From Opisthorchis felineus (Eukaryota > Platyhelminthes > Trematoda > Opisthorchiida > Opisthorchiidae), in contig SJOL01010002.1 of assembly GCA_004794785.1 (NCBI GenBank), positions 733,816 to 797,815 of the forward strand: a DNA stretch of 64,000 bases, read 5' to 3'. The notes beneath the pieces were generated by a model, which saw only the letters and a list, made by a program, of their open reading frames with translations, was not told the origin of the DNA and did not search any database. Position numbers and translations under genes: made by a program. Of this stretch, positions 13,101-27,900 are shown one piece after another (the stretch's first letter is position 1; the number at the start of each line of letters is the position of its first letter).

Positions 13101-16100
13101 CCTATCACGCAAATCCGAGACTACTAAAAATATTCAGCAATGTAACCACCAGCTTTACAACAATTGGTAATGCTTTGACATTTACGTTCTGGAAGCAATC
13201 TGGGGCCCACAAAAGTTTTAGAAAACAAGATGAAAAGGTAATGGAGAATAGGAAACAACTCACAGCAAGCGCGTGTTGCAAGAACCTTCTTGGTAAGAGC
13301 ACACCAACACGTCTGCACCTCGTAGGTATAAGCGATAAAATGTTGCACACATGTTCTCCGATCGCAGTCATTCCAGTGTCCGTTTGGAGGGGGAGGATAA
13401 TCGTGGCAGTCTGAATGATACAAGTCATAGGAAAATAATGTTTTTTTCAGACTTAACAAACATGAATAAGCCGTACAAAAACTCGAAGTAAACAAAACTA
13501 ATATTCTTTGGCTTCAGGGAAGAAACCGTCCGGACCAATCTTCGCGAATAATCTGAGAATCGTGCACCACAAGCCAATTTTTGTTCCTATAAGCCTAATA
13601 GAAACTATACAAGTGTTTCAACTTCCATGTAAAAGAACTTGAATTGGACCTTTCGGTAGCTTCCTGGTTGAGTTCATTCACAATGCTCATAAAATTTAGC
13701 CGGATTCAAAAGGTCCAGGTGGATTGAGTTGAGTCTTCTGTCAAAACCGAATTCGTTTGCAAATCAGTGTATCGAGTGTATCGAATTTCGTGCCATTTGG
13801 TTCAATTAGGAAATAAGGTTGACGGAAACTCAGGGACTGCGCCTACCCTATGAGCCCGAAAAAGGGCGAAGAAGAGTTTTCATAACCTTATGAGTAGTGT
13901 GTTAAGTCTAGGAATTTTCCTCTTTGTGTCCTAAGTAGGTAGTTGGTTGCGTGTGGGTTTACACATTCTTGGTTTAGCTTAGAGTGAAAAAAAACTGTAA
14001 AACCTGTTTGAGCAGTGGCAGGCGGAGTTAAAGATTCTAGAAAATGTCAAATGAAGCCAGAGAGGGACTCACCGACTTCCGAGTGTATAGCATGTGTTTT
14101 TTCGATACATTGATGTCCGCAGCGCTGTTGCTGGGTTGTATAGTAGATCACCTGGCCGACCAGTTCCCTGTTGTTCTGACAGCTTACTTGCACCTTCGGT
14201 TTTGGACAGCCTATAATGGTGGAGTGTGCATTAGTAATCAGGCTTTTCAAAACCACAATGAATATTACTCAGAATTGCCAACTAACTCCTACGGTTTTCT
14301 TCTTTTTAACATAACAACTCTGGGGGTGGAGGATAAATAAACCAATAATCTCCACCTATTCGATTTGAAAGCAGTTAGGTCTCCAAAAGACTGGAGTGGT
14401 TCTGAGCTCAGTGAAAATCTCAAATAGTGTATTCGTAAATGACTCGCTTCAACCGCGGAATAGAACCTGTGGTCGAATTGAATTAATCCACCATTTCGTT
14501 TGGACTATCGCAAACCATCTTCCGAGTTATGCGTAAACTCATCATGATAAAACTGTCTTCTGACAGTATTTGGATAAACTATTCTCGGAAATTCTCCGCG
14601 CTGATCATCAGAAGAAATAGCCTCTCCTCTTAGTGACTTTGAACAACATTATTTCGTAAAAGAAACTTTACTATTCTGCGGAACAGTTTCACTTTGCAGC
14701 TGATGTGAGACCGTCCGTTTCAGTAGCCCGCGGATTTTATCTAAATTTCTTGGCGTTCGAATAGAACAATGTGATCAGCATACAAGATTACCACAAAGGA
14801 ACAATCACTTGGGTGTCACTGGTTCATGAGGGCCACTTGTGTCATTGGTAGAATGAAGACAGCTAGACGCACACAGACTTACGTGCATAATGTCCTGAAA
14901 TACGTTCAGTCCTAAAACCACATGCATTTATTGTTCATAGATTAGGAGAACTAAGGCAGGAGTTTCAAGCAGGGGCACTGCACGGTGATGAATATACCCA
15001 AGAGTGCTGTGTCACCTTGAATTAGACATCTTAGATAACTGGATGGATGTAGAACGAAAACAGCATGCGTTACTGGTTGTTATATCCGTCCTCAAGGTGG
15101 ACCAAATTCTGATTTGGAACATGATCAAACGCCCTAAAAAGGATTTTTAGGAGCCGACCAACACTATGTGATGCGAAACAAAACCTAAGACGCGGCTGCG
15201 AAAGTTCTGAGAAGGGTGATTCCCTGTTACTCAGCGAGGCTCAATGACTGTCCATCAGTCTTAAATTGTCAGGACTTGATGGGATTCATTTTTTCACTAC
15301 AAACTTGTTATTACCTCAGGTGATTTTGAAGTCTAGTCAATAGCAAGCCATGGGCGGACATTCAACATACAACATTTCAGCATTCGAGACAGAAGTCCTA
15401 GCTTTTTTCATCATAGTCGCATACAGTGTTCTCTGACCGGAGGCTTTTATGTCATTTGTGCTCCAGTTTACCAACAAGCCAGATGACCTTGATAAAACGA
15501 GTTGACCTTAAAGTGACCGTATCGCTCAGATGGCCTTTCTAGTTTTGCTCCCCAAAAACCAAGGTCAAACGATCAGGTTGGAGTTCAGAACTGCTGAATC
15601 AACAAGGAAGGTCAGTGACGGATGGCATATTCGCAGACGAGTAACTCGTGCGCGATGGATGCAGTGCAGTTGGAAACGTTTTTGGGGGAGGGGGGACTAA
15701 GTTTTTCACATGTTCTCCGGAACGGAATTAGATAGATTGTGAACAGGTGTTGAGCTATTGAATTGAGTTATTCAAATCGGTTGTCTAATTCTGGGTGTGG
15801 AAGTAGTGCCGCTGGAGTTAATACCAGCCAACCTGATTTCTTCTGAGAGATGAGTCATCTTCCGAGTAGCAGCCGCTAATCAGTTTCCCTTCCCCAGTGC
15901 CATGCCACCAAAACATACGATAATAACCAAACAACGAGATCACACTCACCGCAACAAGTACATCGCCTGGTCTTGACAAGAGACCAGTCACAGGAACAGC
16001 GCCCGGGATCATATCTTCGTGTGTAGGTCTCCAGTTGTCGTGTGCAAGTGTTCGGGTCACATTGTGTTTGTTTGTTACGAACAAACAATTGATCATGTTG

Positions 16101-19100
16101 CGCTTGTGACTCCATGCCCATCAGAGATTCACAGGCCGGCTTGTATTGGCGCTGAAGCACTGTTCGATCACACGAACCAGTTCGCTCATTCAGATTGGAT
16201 ATGATTTTCTGAATGAGCCAGTTGGTATTGAAACAGAACAGTCAAGCCAAAACCATAAAACATATGACAGCAGGCAACAGTCAAAAGACACTGGTGAAGT
16301 AAGTAAGTACATCTGTTCACCTAGCTGGTGACCAATTCAGACAATCCGAATTCAGATGGATGTTCAAATTCATTTTGTCGGAGTATTCATCGATCCTCTC
16401 AGAGGACCGAATAACTGGCGAGCCATGGACTTGAAATCTGACCAATGTTTATGGCGACGATGTAGCCACGTCCCGAAAAACCCAACCACACGAGAACTGT
16501 GGCACCCATAGGGATTCAGCTGAGTGACGTGAGGAAGATTCTGAAGGCCTACTATCTGCAGCCCTTTATAGCTCCTCGCAGCTAAGTGGGAGGCACGAAA
16601 TCATTATTTTCTTATTATTCATTCCCGTATGCACTGAACCTGATAAGGTTGGGGAGAAGGTGGAATTCAATTTCCACAGTGTGGAAGCAGATAGAAGGAC
16701 TGCGAAGTCTCTTGGTTACAAACACCACCGATTACAGAGAAGAAATAAAGTTGAGGGCATTTCAGTCCGAGTAATTGGAATAATGGCCGACTGCCAGCCT
16801 AGCTGAAGTGTTATCCATCCTACCTTCAGAAACGGATGGCTCGAGAAGTGTCTGAAATTATGGCACCAAAAACCATAAATGTTTTCAGTTTTTTTTGGCA
16901 AGCTAGATGGCTACCGTGTTACAGAGGCTTCTTTCTCTGAGTGCATGTTTAGGAATAAACGGATGCAATGTCCACATGTTTTCCAGGCCAGATGATCTGC
17001 ATGGACCTATGATTAACCGTATGCTCTGTAGCGCGTACACTCATCCTCCTATAAGGTGTATCCAAATAAAGACCATCACTGATAAAGACCGTTTTTCCTT
17101 TTCACGTTTTCAATCGAAATAGACTCGAACCCCTTATTAGTACTGTTAACCCGTGTTTCCACCCGCACCAACTTATCGGCTTCCTTCGTCAACACATTAG
17201 TTTACTCGACTGACGGCACTTCTGTGCACATTACTTAGTTTGCTCATGAATCTCTATTCCTGAAACCTGGATTGCATGAGTGCTGCATGGGTGCATAGCT
17301 TGTGTGGTCATAACAATAGCGGGTGAGTGAATCTGGTTCAAGAGATGGATGGCCGAGCAAACAGTGTGGTAAGGTCTGGTGAGGTAGACAAGAAGCTTGC
17401 GAAAATTACATCAGTTGCTCAACTGCTCGAATAGTCAGCCAGCACATCAGGAATGTATGATAACTCAAGTAGTGCAGTAGTAGTATGCAAAACGGAGACC
17501 GTTTTCAATTTCTGTATGCACATATTAATCGCTGTCTCCCACTGATACGCACATAAAAGTGAGTCGCTAGTTGCCACAGCGCTTTGGGGAATGTTTAACT
17601 ACCTCAGCGAAGGCCATCTGCCCCCTGTCATATTCGAACCACAGACCTTGAGACAACAGAATATGTTTTGGTCGATCGTACCGATCCGGCTTACTCCACA
17701 CTTCTATTTTGCGCATTCCTAACTGCAGGTTACCACTTATGGTGGTTAAACTCATTAAGGTTACGTCGCGACTAGAAGTCAAAGGGATACAGTACAGTAT
17801 AGTACAGTACACTATAGTATAGTATAGTACAGGGTAAAATAAAACCACTAGCATTATTAGGCGTCGAAATTGTGCTGCTGAACTGAGCCAATGATGAATA
17901 ATTGTACCAACTACATATTTACAAGTCGGCAGTTTAACCTGTTTCATTGAACAAGTGCCCACAAGAACCAACATATGAGCATATGACCTTGGAAAGGTAA
18001 CGATCAAGACGATAAATGTCTGACCAGTTGACTGAAGCTTCGGCAGTGAAGCTAGCCGACGTATCAAGATGCACAAGCTCATCTCGCACCACTGTCCGGC
18101 GTACCAATGAATACGGCTTCTTCACGCCCGACACAGCACAAATTCCGCTTTTTACTGTATCTATTACGTGTCCTGCTGCATGACACCAAATGTAGTTGGT
18201 CCGCATGACGCGAAACTGATTGATCTAAGTATATGGTGAATATATTGTAGGATATTCCGAGGTCTGTAATTTCAAATCAGAGGCTCTTCGACGTGACATG
18301 CTCGTGAGAGGCTCTCAGAGTAGTAAGCAACTCAATTAAATGACGGGATACATGTTCGAATCCCAGTGGAAACGCATAACACACTCTTATATAAATAACG
18401 ACGATGAACGGCCTGTGTGTGTTGAAATTAATTTTGGCACAGAAACAGGGTAATGTTAGATACAATGCTCTATCGCAGATCAAGAAAATCTTGTCTCAAA
18501 CATTCCGGTACAACAGGAGTAACGTTACTCCGTTACAGAAAGCGCGTGATACATCTGTAACCAGTCATCCGTCCCAACGAGATAGGAGACAATTTTGCAC
18601 CGTTGAAAACAGCTCCGGGAGAAGAGATGATCATATTTGAGTTAATTCGTTCCCAGCCTATCCTTGAAGAAAAACTGCAATTTCTATTTCCGATTTATTT
18701 CTTGTACAATTCAGTAGTCCTTTAGGGAGGAATTCTGTCCCGGTCGGGAACCATACGTTTATGCGGAGTTCATAGACACATTACCGCCTGTATCATCCAT
18801 TACTTTGACATTTGAAATTCCCCACGTTCCTTCTGTCCCTATCTGTAACCCCCGCTCCACTTTTGCGTTTAGTGCGTGCGTGTAAAGTGGTATTTGTTTG
18901 TCCCTGCCACTTCACTCATTTGACCTTGAGGTCATCCAGCCATTTTGTGGCCGACCTTATGCACGTATGACAGTCTCTCGTGGGAGCCTGTTTGCTCATT
19001 TGGTTCGTACCTTTATAGTCAAAGTGGACTGTTTGTTGTGGACGACTGTCTACTGTCGAGTACTGCAACAGCCCTCTAGCTACTGGCGAGGCTTATATCT

Positions 19101-22100
19101 TTTGTGAACTGACGTCTTACGTTAAGAGTACCGTATAGAAACCCATCACCGACTTTGTTTTGCCTTCCCGGAGGTTCTGGTGTTACGCGTCACTCGTTTG
19201 GCTGTTACACCGCCTGTTCCATCATTGATCAGTGTGGAGCTCAAGAGGTAGACAGGCTCCCTTACTCTGATCGGTATGACTTGCGTTTTCATGCTTCATT
19301 CAGATTCACGGTATTCCGGCTATTCTTTCTCTCACTTCTAAACTTGCATCCAATTGATGCATAAAGGCCGTTTTTAGCTATTGGCTTTGAGAGTTGCGCT
19401 GACCCATGAAACGGATGGACAAAAGGACAGAGAATGTTTTTTTGCATCTCTGCTTGTGGTGCATACTTCTCAGCCTTTGTTTACCCACACAAAAGTAACT
19501 CCCCCCTGGGCTCCAAGAGAAACTAGGCTCACTTCTGAAGAATTTTTTCTCACAAAATTGTTTGACACTAACGGCCTTCATTCAAGCCCGTCAAAGATTG
19601 GTTCTCGCTTTCCCATTTTTCGTATTCGTGTCCTGGACTATATCAAATCACGTGTGGTTCCTGACCATTTTCACATAAGTATGCTACCCAATAATCAAAG
19701 AAAACAAAGCATTTTACTTCCCTTGTTCATATCGTGACTTTCATCTCCATCCGCTCTCATTCAGTTGTCGCAGTGGGATCAAAGTTGGGAAGAATTATTG
19801 CACCTAATTAGATTTTATTATGGTCACTACATTCTACTGAGTGCTTGTTCGAAGGGGTTTACGCATTACATGATGAGTCTTCACAAACCATACTGTTTGT
19901 ACTTAGTTGTAAGGGGATTAAAACTGAGAGGACAAACTGGGATGAGCTCGAAAAAAAACTGCCTTTCTGTGGAGCTCAACCCGAAACAATAAATAACTGG
20001 TTCTTCAAAAAGGTTGTCATTATGGAGACAGGTGACAGAAGTAATTAAACGAATCCTGTTCGAGGCTAGATCAAACGCCTACTAGATTTACTTACCGTTT
20101 CATGCATGACGCCTTTTGCGCATTCTTTAAAGACTTTTGGCTCGTCACAGCGACAGTGGTGTCTGGCTCGCCTGATTCGCTCCACCACACATGCTCTTTT
20201 TGCCTCACTCCACTGCTGTTCAACCATCAGTTCATCCCAATGGGTTCGGTGGCCGTCACATTTACCGTCGATCAGCATTTTAGTGGGACAGCCTGAAGTA
20301 AGCAGGGCATATGTTATGAACCTGAGATAGATCAGGGGTTAAGGCGCGAGCTTACTGATCGGAAGATCTGTGGTTCGAACTCAGCCCCGGTATCTCGGCT
20401 TCTCCTGTCTAGGCTTGGGCAACCTGACAGTATCTCAGTTCTCGTGCTTTCTTCGGGTGGTATGGCAGCTGGGCACCCAAAGTGTACTACATCTGAACGA
20501 TTATTATTTCATTTATTATATTTTATGAGCAATAAAGTCAGCTTATTGTGCCCAGAAGATTAGTTTAGCCTTTGTTTTCACCTATAAGCCAGGTGGCACT
20601 CGGAAATTAATATAAGAAAGTCTTGGAAACAAGCTGACAGTTTAAGCACTCTATCAGGCCCATGTATCAGTTGTACTCAAGCTAATCGGCTTTTCAATGC
20701 TTTTTCCAATTTTCCCATGGGGATCTCCTATTTACCTATGATAGGTCTAGCCAAGTATTCAGTCATTCGTTCAGTCTTTGAAAATGTTCTATAAAACAAT
20801 GATAACAAGTTTGTTTCATATGCCGGTCAAACCCTTGTGCACGAATGTTCTACAGACGTTGTCTTATCTAGTACAAACTTCATGGTTACAACGTATAACA
20901 CTTACGGCAGTCTCGGACTTCTGTTCGTATTCGCTTGCGACATTGACATTCGTTGACGTCCCGGTATGATTCAACAATCTTCTCTATCATCTTGCCTTCG
21001 CTACAGGGAGCACGAAAGAGACGGGCCAGCGGGAGGCATTCTGCAGGGGAACAAGAGAAGCAGAAAAACGCGTATGATTGCACCTTACCGATCGGGTATT
21101 TGTGTGGCAGCAGTATGCCAATATTTTCCCACATGTTGACTCTCGTTCATACAATCACGAAGACGGAGGCTACAGAATCAGCAGGGAATATGTGGATGCC
21201 GAATTTATCCCGTTTATTCGCTACAAGAGCAATGCACCGACTTCAAGGACACGCGTTGCTCCTCAGTAGTTGAGCGGAAGTCAATTAAACAAAACGGCTT
21301 GGCAATCAGTTGTGGAAAATCCGAATACGGCCCAAATGGGAGATTACTGATCCCACTGAGTTGAGAACTAAACATGTATCCGTACCATTGATCAGGACAA
21401 ATTTATCTCTTGGCATCACCCCGCGCGATAGTCGCTAACCGAAATCTTCAGTGCGCAAAAAATGAACAGACTAACGTCAAACACCTAGTTTTCTTGACGC
21501 ATCTGAATGACGACATCAGAAGAAGATAAATTCTGTGGAATGGTACAACTCCACACGTTCTTATCGACCACAAAGTTGTGCTGGCTAAAATACAGACCAA
21601 ACTAGAGCATCTTGTTGAAAATTCAAAATTCAAAAATTTGGGAAGATGTTGCTAGACACTGCCAGACAGTCTACGACCTCGGTCAGGAGGGACCACCGTA
21701 AGCGCAACATTACAGCCAACTCCTTCTGGACACGGAGACTTGACTTTTGTCTGCTAGTGATCATGGCCTCAGGGAACGTCAAAAGCCGGAGCCAACAGTC
21801 ATTTTAAAGATAGAATTGATATCAATCATGTGACCAGAGTGAATTAGGTGTCTGCTGTTGCCCTTTATGCACGAGGTTGTAGCATGTTAAGCAACGTTGA
21901 GCGGTCTCCTCCTCGAATTTTCGAATTTTGAATTTCCAGTAGAGTACTGCATGTCCGTCCGTACTTCATGTGTCATGAGTTTGCAGTTGATAAGATTGTG
22001 TGAAATGATACTCACCCGTAGGAATCCTTTTTGATGGTATCCTTATGCAGAACAGAATGATGCTTCCTGTAATTCCGACGTGCATATGGTAGTCCGATGG

Positions 22101-24898
22101 AGACCACTGATTCATCTATTGGCAGTTACAAGGCATCACCAGTATTATGCTGCCACAAATTGTGGAAAATGTCACCGTCGATAGGTAGTTTTAATGAATC
22201 CAACACAGTGCGTATGCCAGATACACTCATTCGCATACCAATTTGGTTTTCACGACGAAACGCGTCGTGGGCTGTCGGAGAGATTTCGGCAACCTTGTAA
22301 GTGATTTCTTCCATCTGCATTGGCATGTTTTTCAACCCCGGGAAGAATTAGACAAGGCTCTTGGGTATCCGACTAATCGTCTAATTTAGTTTTCCGTCAC
22401 TCAAGCGTAATCGCGAAGACAGTTGTGCTGTTCTTTAGACTCCTGTTCGCTCGACGACGCTCCAGTGCATGCGTCCAGCCGCAGAGACCTGAGGCGTGTC
22501 GGGGTAGGCAAGCCACCATCCAGGCACTAGACATCTCATGATAAGGTGTGTGCACATACAGATGGCGTCAGGTCCAATGCGGCCGTCGGACCTGGTTTCA
22601 TGAACGCACCATCGATGGATCACCGTAATCTGCCAGACAGACAGATGATCGAACCGCCGTGTCGGCCGCTCAACACGCTCGCCTCTGCGGGACTGGGCCA
22701 GTCATGCAAGGGCCGGGCCGTGATTTATAAACTGCAGTCAGATATTGGCAAACCAGCCAATCATCCTTAGGCTGGTTTGGAGGCCTTCACATCCCATCTC
22801 CCCGACCCCGGTTAGGAATCGGATGGTGCAGCGATGGAGCTACTTCACGCAACACAATTGGGATAAGAATTAGGGTGCGTGTGTAGAGTCAGATTCGTAC
22901 AGTTACGAAAGAACAAGAGCCAAAACTCGGGAAGCAAGAATTTAGAGAGCTTTAACCGAAACACGAGTGAGAAAAGTTAACGAGCTTTACTGTTTAGGTA
23001 GGTGTACAGATGGCATTAAAACCAAGCCGTGGGGTCAGTTGACCCTATTCTGTGTGACGAAGTAAGTCGAACCAGATGGCAGATGACTCGATACTGTAAG
23101 GCCGGTCGACGCATGACGGTGTCAGGTGGATGGTTGCAGATTTAGCATGGAAACTTTGTACGTTCACATCTACATTTTACCTCATGAACGCTTGCCTAAT
23201 ATTTTAGAAGGCAAGTTAGTGACCATAGGGCAATGTGCAATACGGCAATCCGTACGTGGCTAGTTGTGAAGCAGATGCTTAGACAACGTATATAGTGGGT
23301 CAATATAAACTGCAAGAGTGCGCACAAGCTGCCAGCTGAACACTCACTGATTGTGGTACTTTTTATAATCCTCGCCGGTACACATTGATGGAGTTTATCG
23401 TTCCAATGCTGAGTCAAGAACACCGTGTGCAGGATGCCTCGTAAACTGTCACACTGGCTCTGTTTCTTGACCTGATTCGACCCACAAACACACGGTTTTT
23501 CCATGACACGCATTTCGCGAATGCAGTGACAGTGATCACGACGATGATAGATGAGGTGGAGTTTCCGGCGTCCAGTTTGTGGATTACATGGGCCCCAGCG
23601 AATGCGAGCCGACTGGCAGTCTGAGCGTTACAAAGAACAAGGTGGTTACGTTCACTTCAAACAACACTTGTATTCATAAACGAATCACTGCGTGTAAGCC
23701 ACAATTCCAGTTTTTTACAAGAACTGCCGTAAAACGGGTGGGAAGACCCATTCATTGACTCACATACATAAGATCGCTAAAAAACATCACTTTGTCTGAG
23801 AGTCTCAACAATAAAATTTACGGGTGATTGCCAGAATATTAAGATAGTTAAGAGTCCAGGTAAGCTCATCCACATGTCAGATTTTGCTCATAGTGTTGGT
23901 CAGTTATTCTAGAGGTGAGGGTCCTCTCGGGATAACTGATGCCTAGGTAATAGGAAGTCTAGATGTTATAATGTGACCTTGGACTGTTCCCGTGATGATC
24001 AATTGCCCTAATGGCCAGCGAAGTTGGTTTGGCAACCCACAGAGGCCTATTAAACTAAACTTCCATTTTTCACGTTCAAGTAGGACTTTCAGTTTTGATA
24101 TGACAACTTAATTTACGATGACTTTCGTGGATACACTTCAGTTTAGGTTCAGGTTAACGCCAAAAGTAATAATCTTTTCTGTAGCTAATTGTTGCTTCCG
24201 AAAACCAGGAAGACGGCAGCTGGGGACGACCAAAAACTTCACTTAGGACAATAATCTATTGGAACACATTGGAACACTTATACAGCTTGCCCTTGTGCAA
24301 CTGTCGCTTCTGTGATTTGCTCGCTTTTGGTCAGCGCCTTCGAATTTTTGCTTGAATTGTTTGGAGGTCCATTCCTGGTTTTCCGGCAGCGAGAACTTTG
24401 GGCTTTTCTGGAATTCCTTCAGCATAACATAATTACGCGGATAGCTTTTAGGTAAACGCGTGATTGCGCCGGTTACACAATACTCTGCATAGCTCAAAAA
24501 CGGTGACAAAATTTGTTTCGGTAAAATTTCTTTCCACAAGTGAAATCCATCTACGCCGAAAAATAAGAAGCACGGAGCAGACGTCCAATCCGTTTCACCA
24601 TCAAGACTGATCCCATCAGGCCTTCAGAAGAATCAAACCCATGACATTCGGGCTGGCGACTGAATACTGTATCGTTCGGCTACCAGTGCCCGAATGGTAT
24701 AGTGCTTGACTGCTGACCGGAAGATTGAGGGTCCTCGAGTTTTGTGAGAGGAGCACCGCCAAAGATTTACCGGCATGGCTGGAACAGCTACACAAGGCTT
24801 TTTTACATGCAGGGTGAGGTTCCGTTTAACTCTCCTAGATAACCCAGCGTTCTGGAGCGATTTTTTTAACTATCTCTTTACAAGCCGCGGTCGACATC

Positions 24899-24948
<50 letters not shown>

Positions 24949-27900
24949 GATCGTTTCTGAGTGCGTACTTTCTAAAGGAAGAAATACAATCTTTCAGCCC
25001 TAATTTTTACTCAGCTAGTCAAGAACCACACATGCACAGTAGAGTGAACACATCAAAGAAGTAAGATTTGCTTGTTGTAAGGGTTGTTCTGCTCTTGGAA
25101 GATGTGGTCTATATAAAAAAAAGATGAGAGGAATTAAAAAATCGCTGTAAGTGCTGATCGCAGTTCCAAATGTAAAACAACACAGCGTCACAAAAATGCA
25201 ACTCAAAGTGAACCCCAAATAGATCTCCCTGACAGTACACCAAAACCCTGCATCTAGAAAACTCACATGTTGGTTGAGCTTCCTCCCGAATATGGCGGCG
25301 GCATTTTAGTGTTTTCTTGTCCAGGTGGAACGTAACTGTTTTTCTTATCCATAGGTTTCTCGTACCGTCACAGTGCATGACCTTTTGCGGTGCAGGACAT
25401 TCTGCGGGTATGAAAGTGACAATAATGGCTTGCGTATGTTGCGATAAACGCATCAATATAGCCAGTGAATACTACCTCAGTTAAATAATGCATATGGTGA
25501 AATCATTTCGAATCGACCGAACTGTTTTTGTAGGCCTGTTTTAAGTGGCTAACAGACCTTTGACATCTTGCCAGGAAAACACAAAACTTTCCTGACACTT
25601 TTGAGGAAACGCCATTTGACTGGACCAGTGTTCAGATATGGTAATGAAGGCATGTTGACCGGGCGTTCGTCGAGCAGTGGTGCGCTTGCTTCGCTTATCC
25701 GATGTCCCAAGTTCGAACCCCTACACGGCTGTGAGTTCCAATAGGAACTAATGCCAAATTTGATACTCTCTTTTTGGCATAGGTTAACTAAAATACTCTC
25801 ACCAAAATAACAGAAGGTTTATTCAAACGAGAATGAGGTGGATAAAGATACTTCAAATTTCTCAACTGCTAAAATCAAACCCGTGAACTCTAAACTTCTG
25901 TCCAGTGAATTTCAGAAGGTAGTAAAACTCACACTCAGACATCGGTTGTTTGGCTGATTAAGAGAGTAAAGTTGTAGTTGGCATATCCATCAACACACCA
26001 GAGATTCGAAGACAAACTGTTGTCTGTCTGCCCTTCCTAAGCTTGCTTTACGTCCTCCAAGAGAAGATTCTCCTCCTGGCCCGACCAGTCCAAATCATCC
26101 AGGCCTAATCTCTCATCACTGAATGTCTGTTGCGCAACTTATGTCCCATCTCATGTTTTCACTGATTTGCCTAGTTAACTATCTTCCTCCCCCTCCTCGT
26201 CCTTTAATTTAACTGTATAGAGTTACACAACAAATGTTGCGCAGATTTGAAAGCCCAGGATCTTTCACTGTCATATGAGTGAACGTTGTTCATACTAGTA
26301 TAATTCTACCGTCCTTTATTTGCCCGTTTTAACTTGGACACAAATGAAATTTGTGCCACCTACCTGATTGTTCTGGGCATAATTTCATGCTGACCACCGT
26401 TCTTGGACAAATCTTGACCCTGATGATACTCTGCTGAACACTATCCGTGGTTTGACTAGCATCTTCTGGTTAGGAGCTCAGCGGGAAGTCTGATGTTCCA
26501 CTTAGGCGGCTTTATAATCTCTCGCATTCCTTTAGACACTTTGCATAAAGACGCGTGTTAAATAGCCTGTATTTGGGACCTTTTTGTAAAACCGAGCTTC
26601 TTATCGATTGGATAGTTCACATTTCAGATTAGAGAAAGGGTCCGATACTCTGGAAAATGGGTTGTTTCTACTAGCATTTCTCCCGGTTTATTAATAATAC
26701 TAGTAACTGAGACCGAAATAGGTCTGTCATTACAATCCCAAAATCGAAATTTTGTGTGACGTTGTTTGAAACTTGCTTACTTAGTTTTCACTTGGTAGCT
26801 TCTGAATACGCTCGAAATTTAACCCGTATCACTCACTTATAATTAGATCAATCACTCATTTAAATAGACAGAAAAAGGACCATTGCTTCCAAACTAAAAC
26901 GTAGGATAACAAAACTATAATTTGGCCGGTTAGACCCGAGTGACTTCTGTTCTAACGGGCTTGCCTAAGGCTTGTCTGCTAATTTCCCAATCAGAGTGAA
27001 GAAGGGGAACAGTACTGAGCTAATTAATCCGGTCAGATAGCTTGTCGAACCCATAAATCAAACTTTCAGTATATGAGGGAACAGAAAGAAATCTTACGAC
27101 AGACGCCCTCTCGGATCACTTGTGGTCGCTTGACACATCTGCAGTTTACCGGTTGCCATACGTCAGCCACGATACGTGCCCGTCCAGATTTGGCATCACA
27201 ATGCAGCTCAACCTGGGGTGTACCGTGGTTTCTCTTGGCTTCTTCGAGTTCAAACGGTCGACAATCCACCGGTTTATGCACCACCACTTTGCGCGGAATG
27301 CACTTATTTTCAACCACATCAAATACTGTCTGAATCCTGTGGACTTGATTGCTTTTTGCGTCACAGATAGGCTCAGAAAGCATTGGCTTTGAACAACCTG
27401 TGAAAGAATAAATTAGTCAAATACAGCACAATCGTATTTCGCGAAAAAAAGATAGTCAGATTATATGCATCAGTTTGAACAGCCACATGTCATAGACAAT
27501 GACATACTGCACGGACTTACCGCACGGTCTGTGTTTCGTTATTTCTTCTTCACGGCACTCACAGTTATGTTGGAAATGACGCCGATATTTGCTGGTTTCG
27601 ATATTGGTCTCGGGTGAGCAATGGGTGGAGATGAGCTCAGAATGTTCGGGGCATACTGCAACGAAGAAGGAAATTAACCTGAGTCAGAGAACACAACCAC
27701 ACTGAATACCAGTATCGTTGTTACCTAACTACTACGAAGGGCATTTGTATTTTACCGCTCCAAAAGTTGGAAAACGTCCTTACGGCGATCGTAGATGTAG
27801 TACGTGTGACCTTTGAGTAGTGTCGCAATTGTACTACATCAAGCAAGGTCTATACATATTTCGTGATGCCCAATCTTGAGCAGGGGTGACTAGATTGATT

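Noticed and set aside
18330..18370. tRNA gene suggested by GTTCGAATCCC
   Set aside because: No matching acceptor stem or full cloverleaf; more likely a SINE-type internal box.
22126..22335. 69-codon minus frame as a gene
   Set aside because: It overlaps repeat B landmarks, so the frame is a by-product of the repeat.
24240..24542. 100-codon minus frame as a protein-coding gene
   Set aside because: No start context, splice borders or family motif; kept only as a low-confidence unknown.
25680..25745. tRNA gene suggested by GTTCGAACCCC
   Set aside because: Only the B-box-like word is present; no pairing arms were found.
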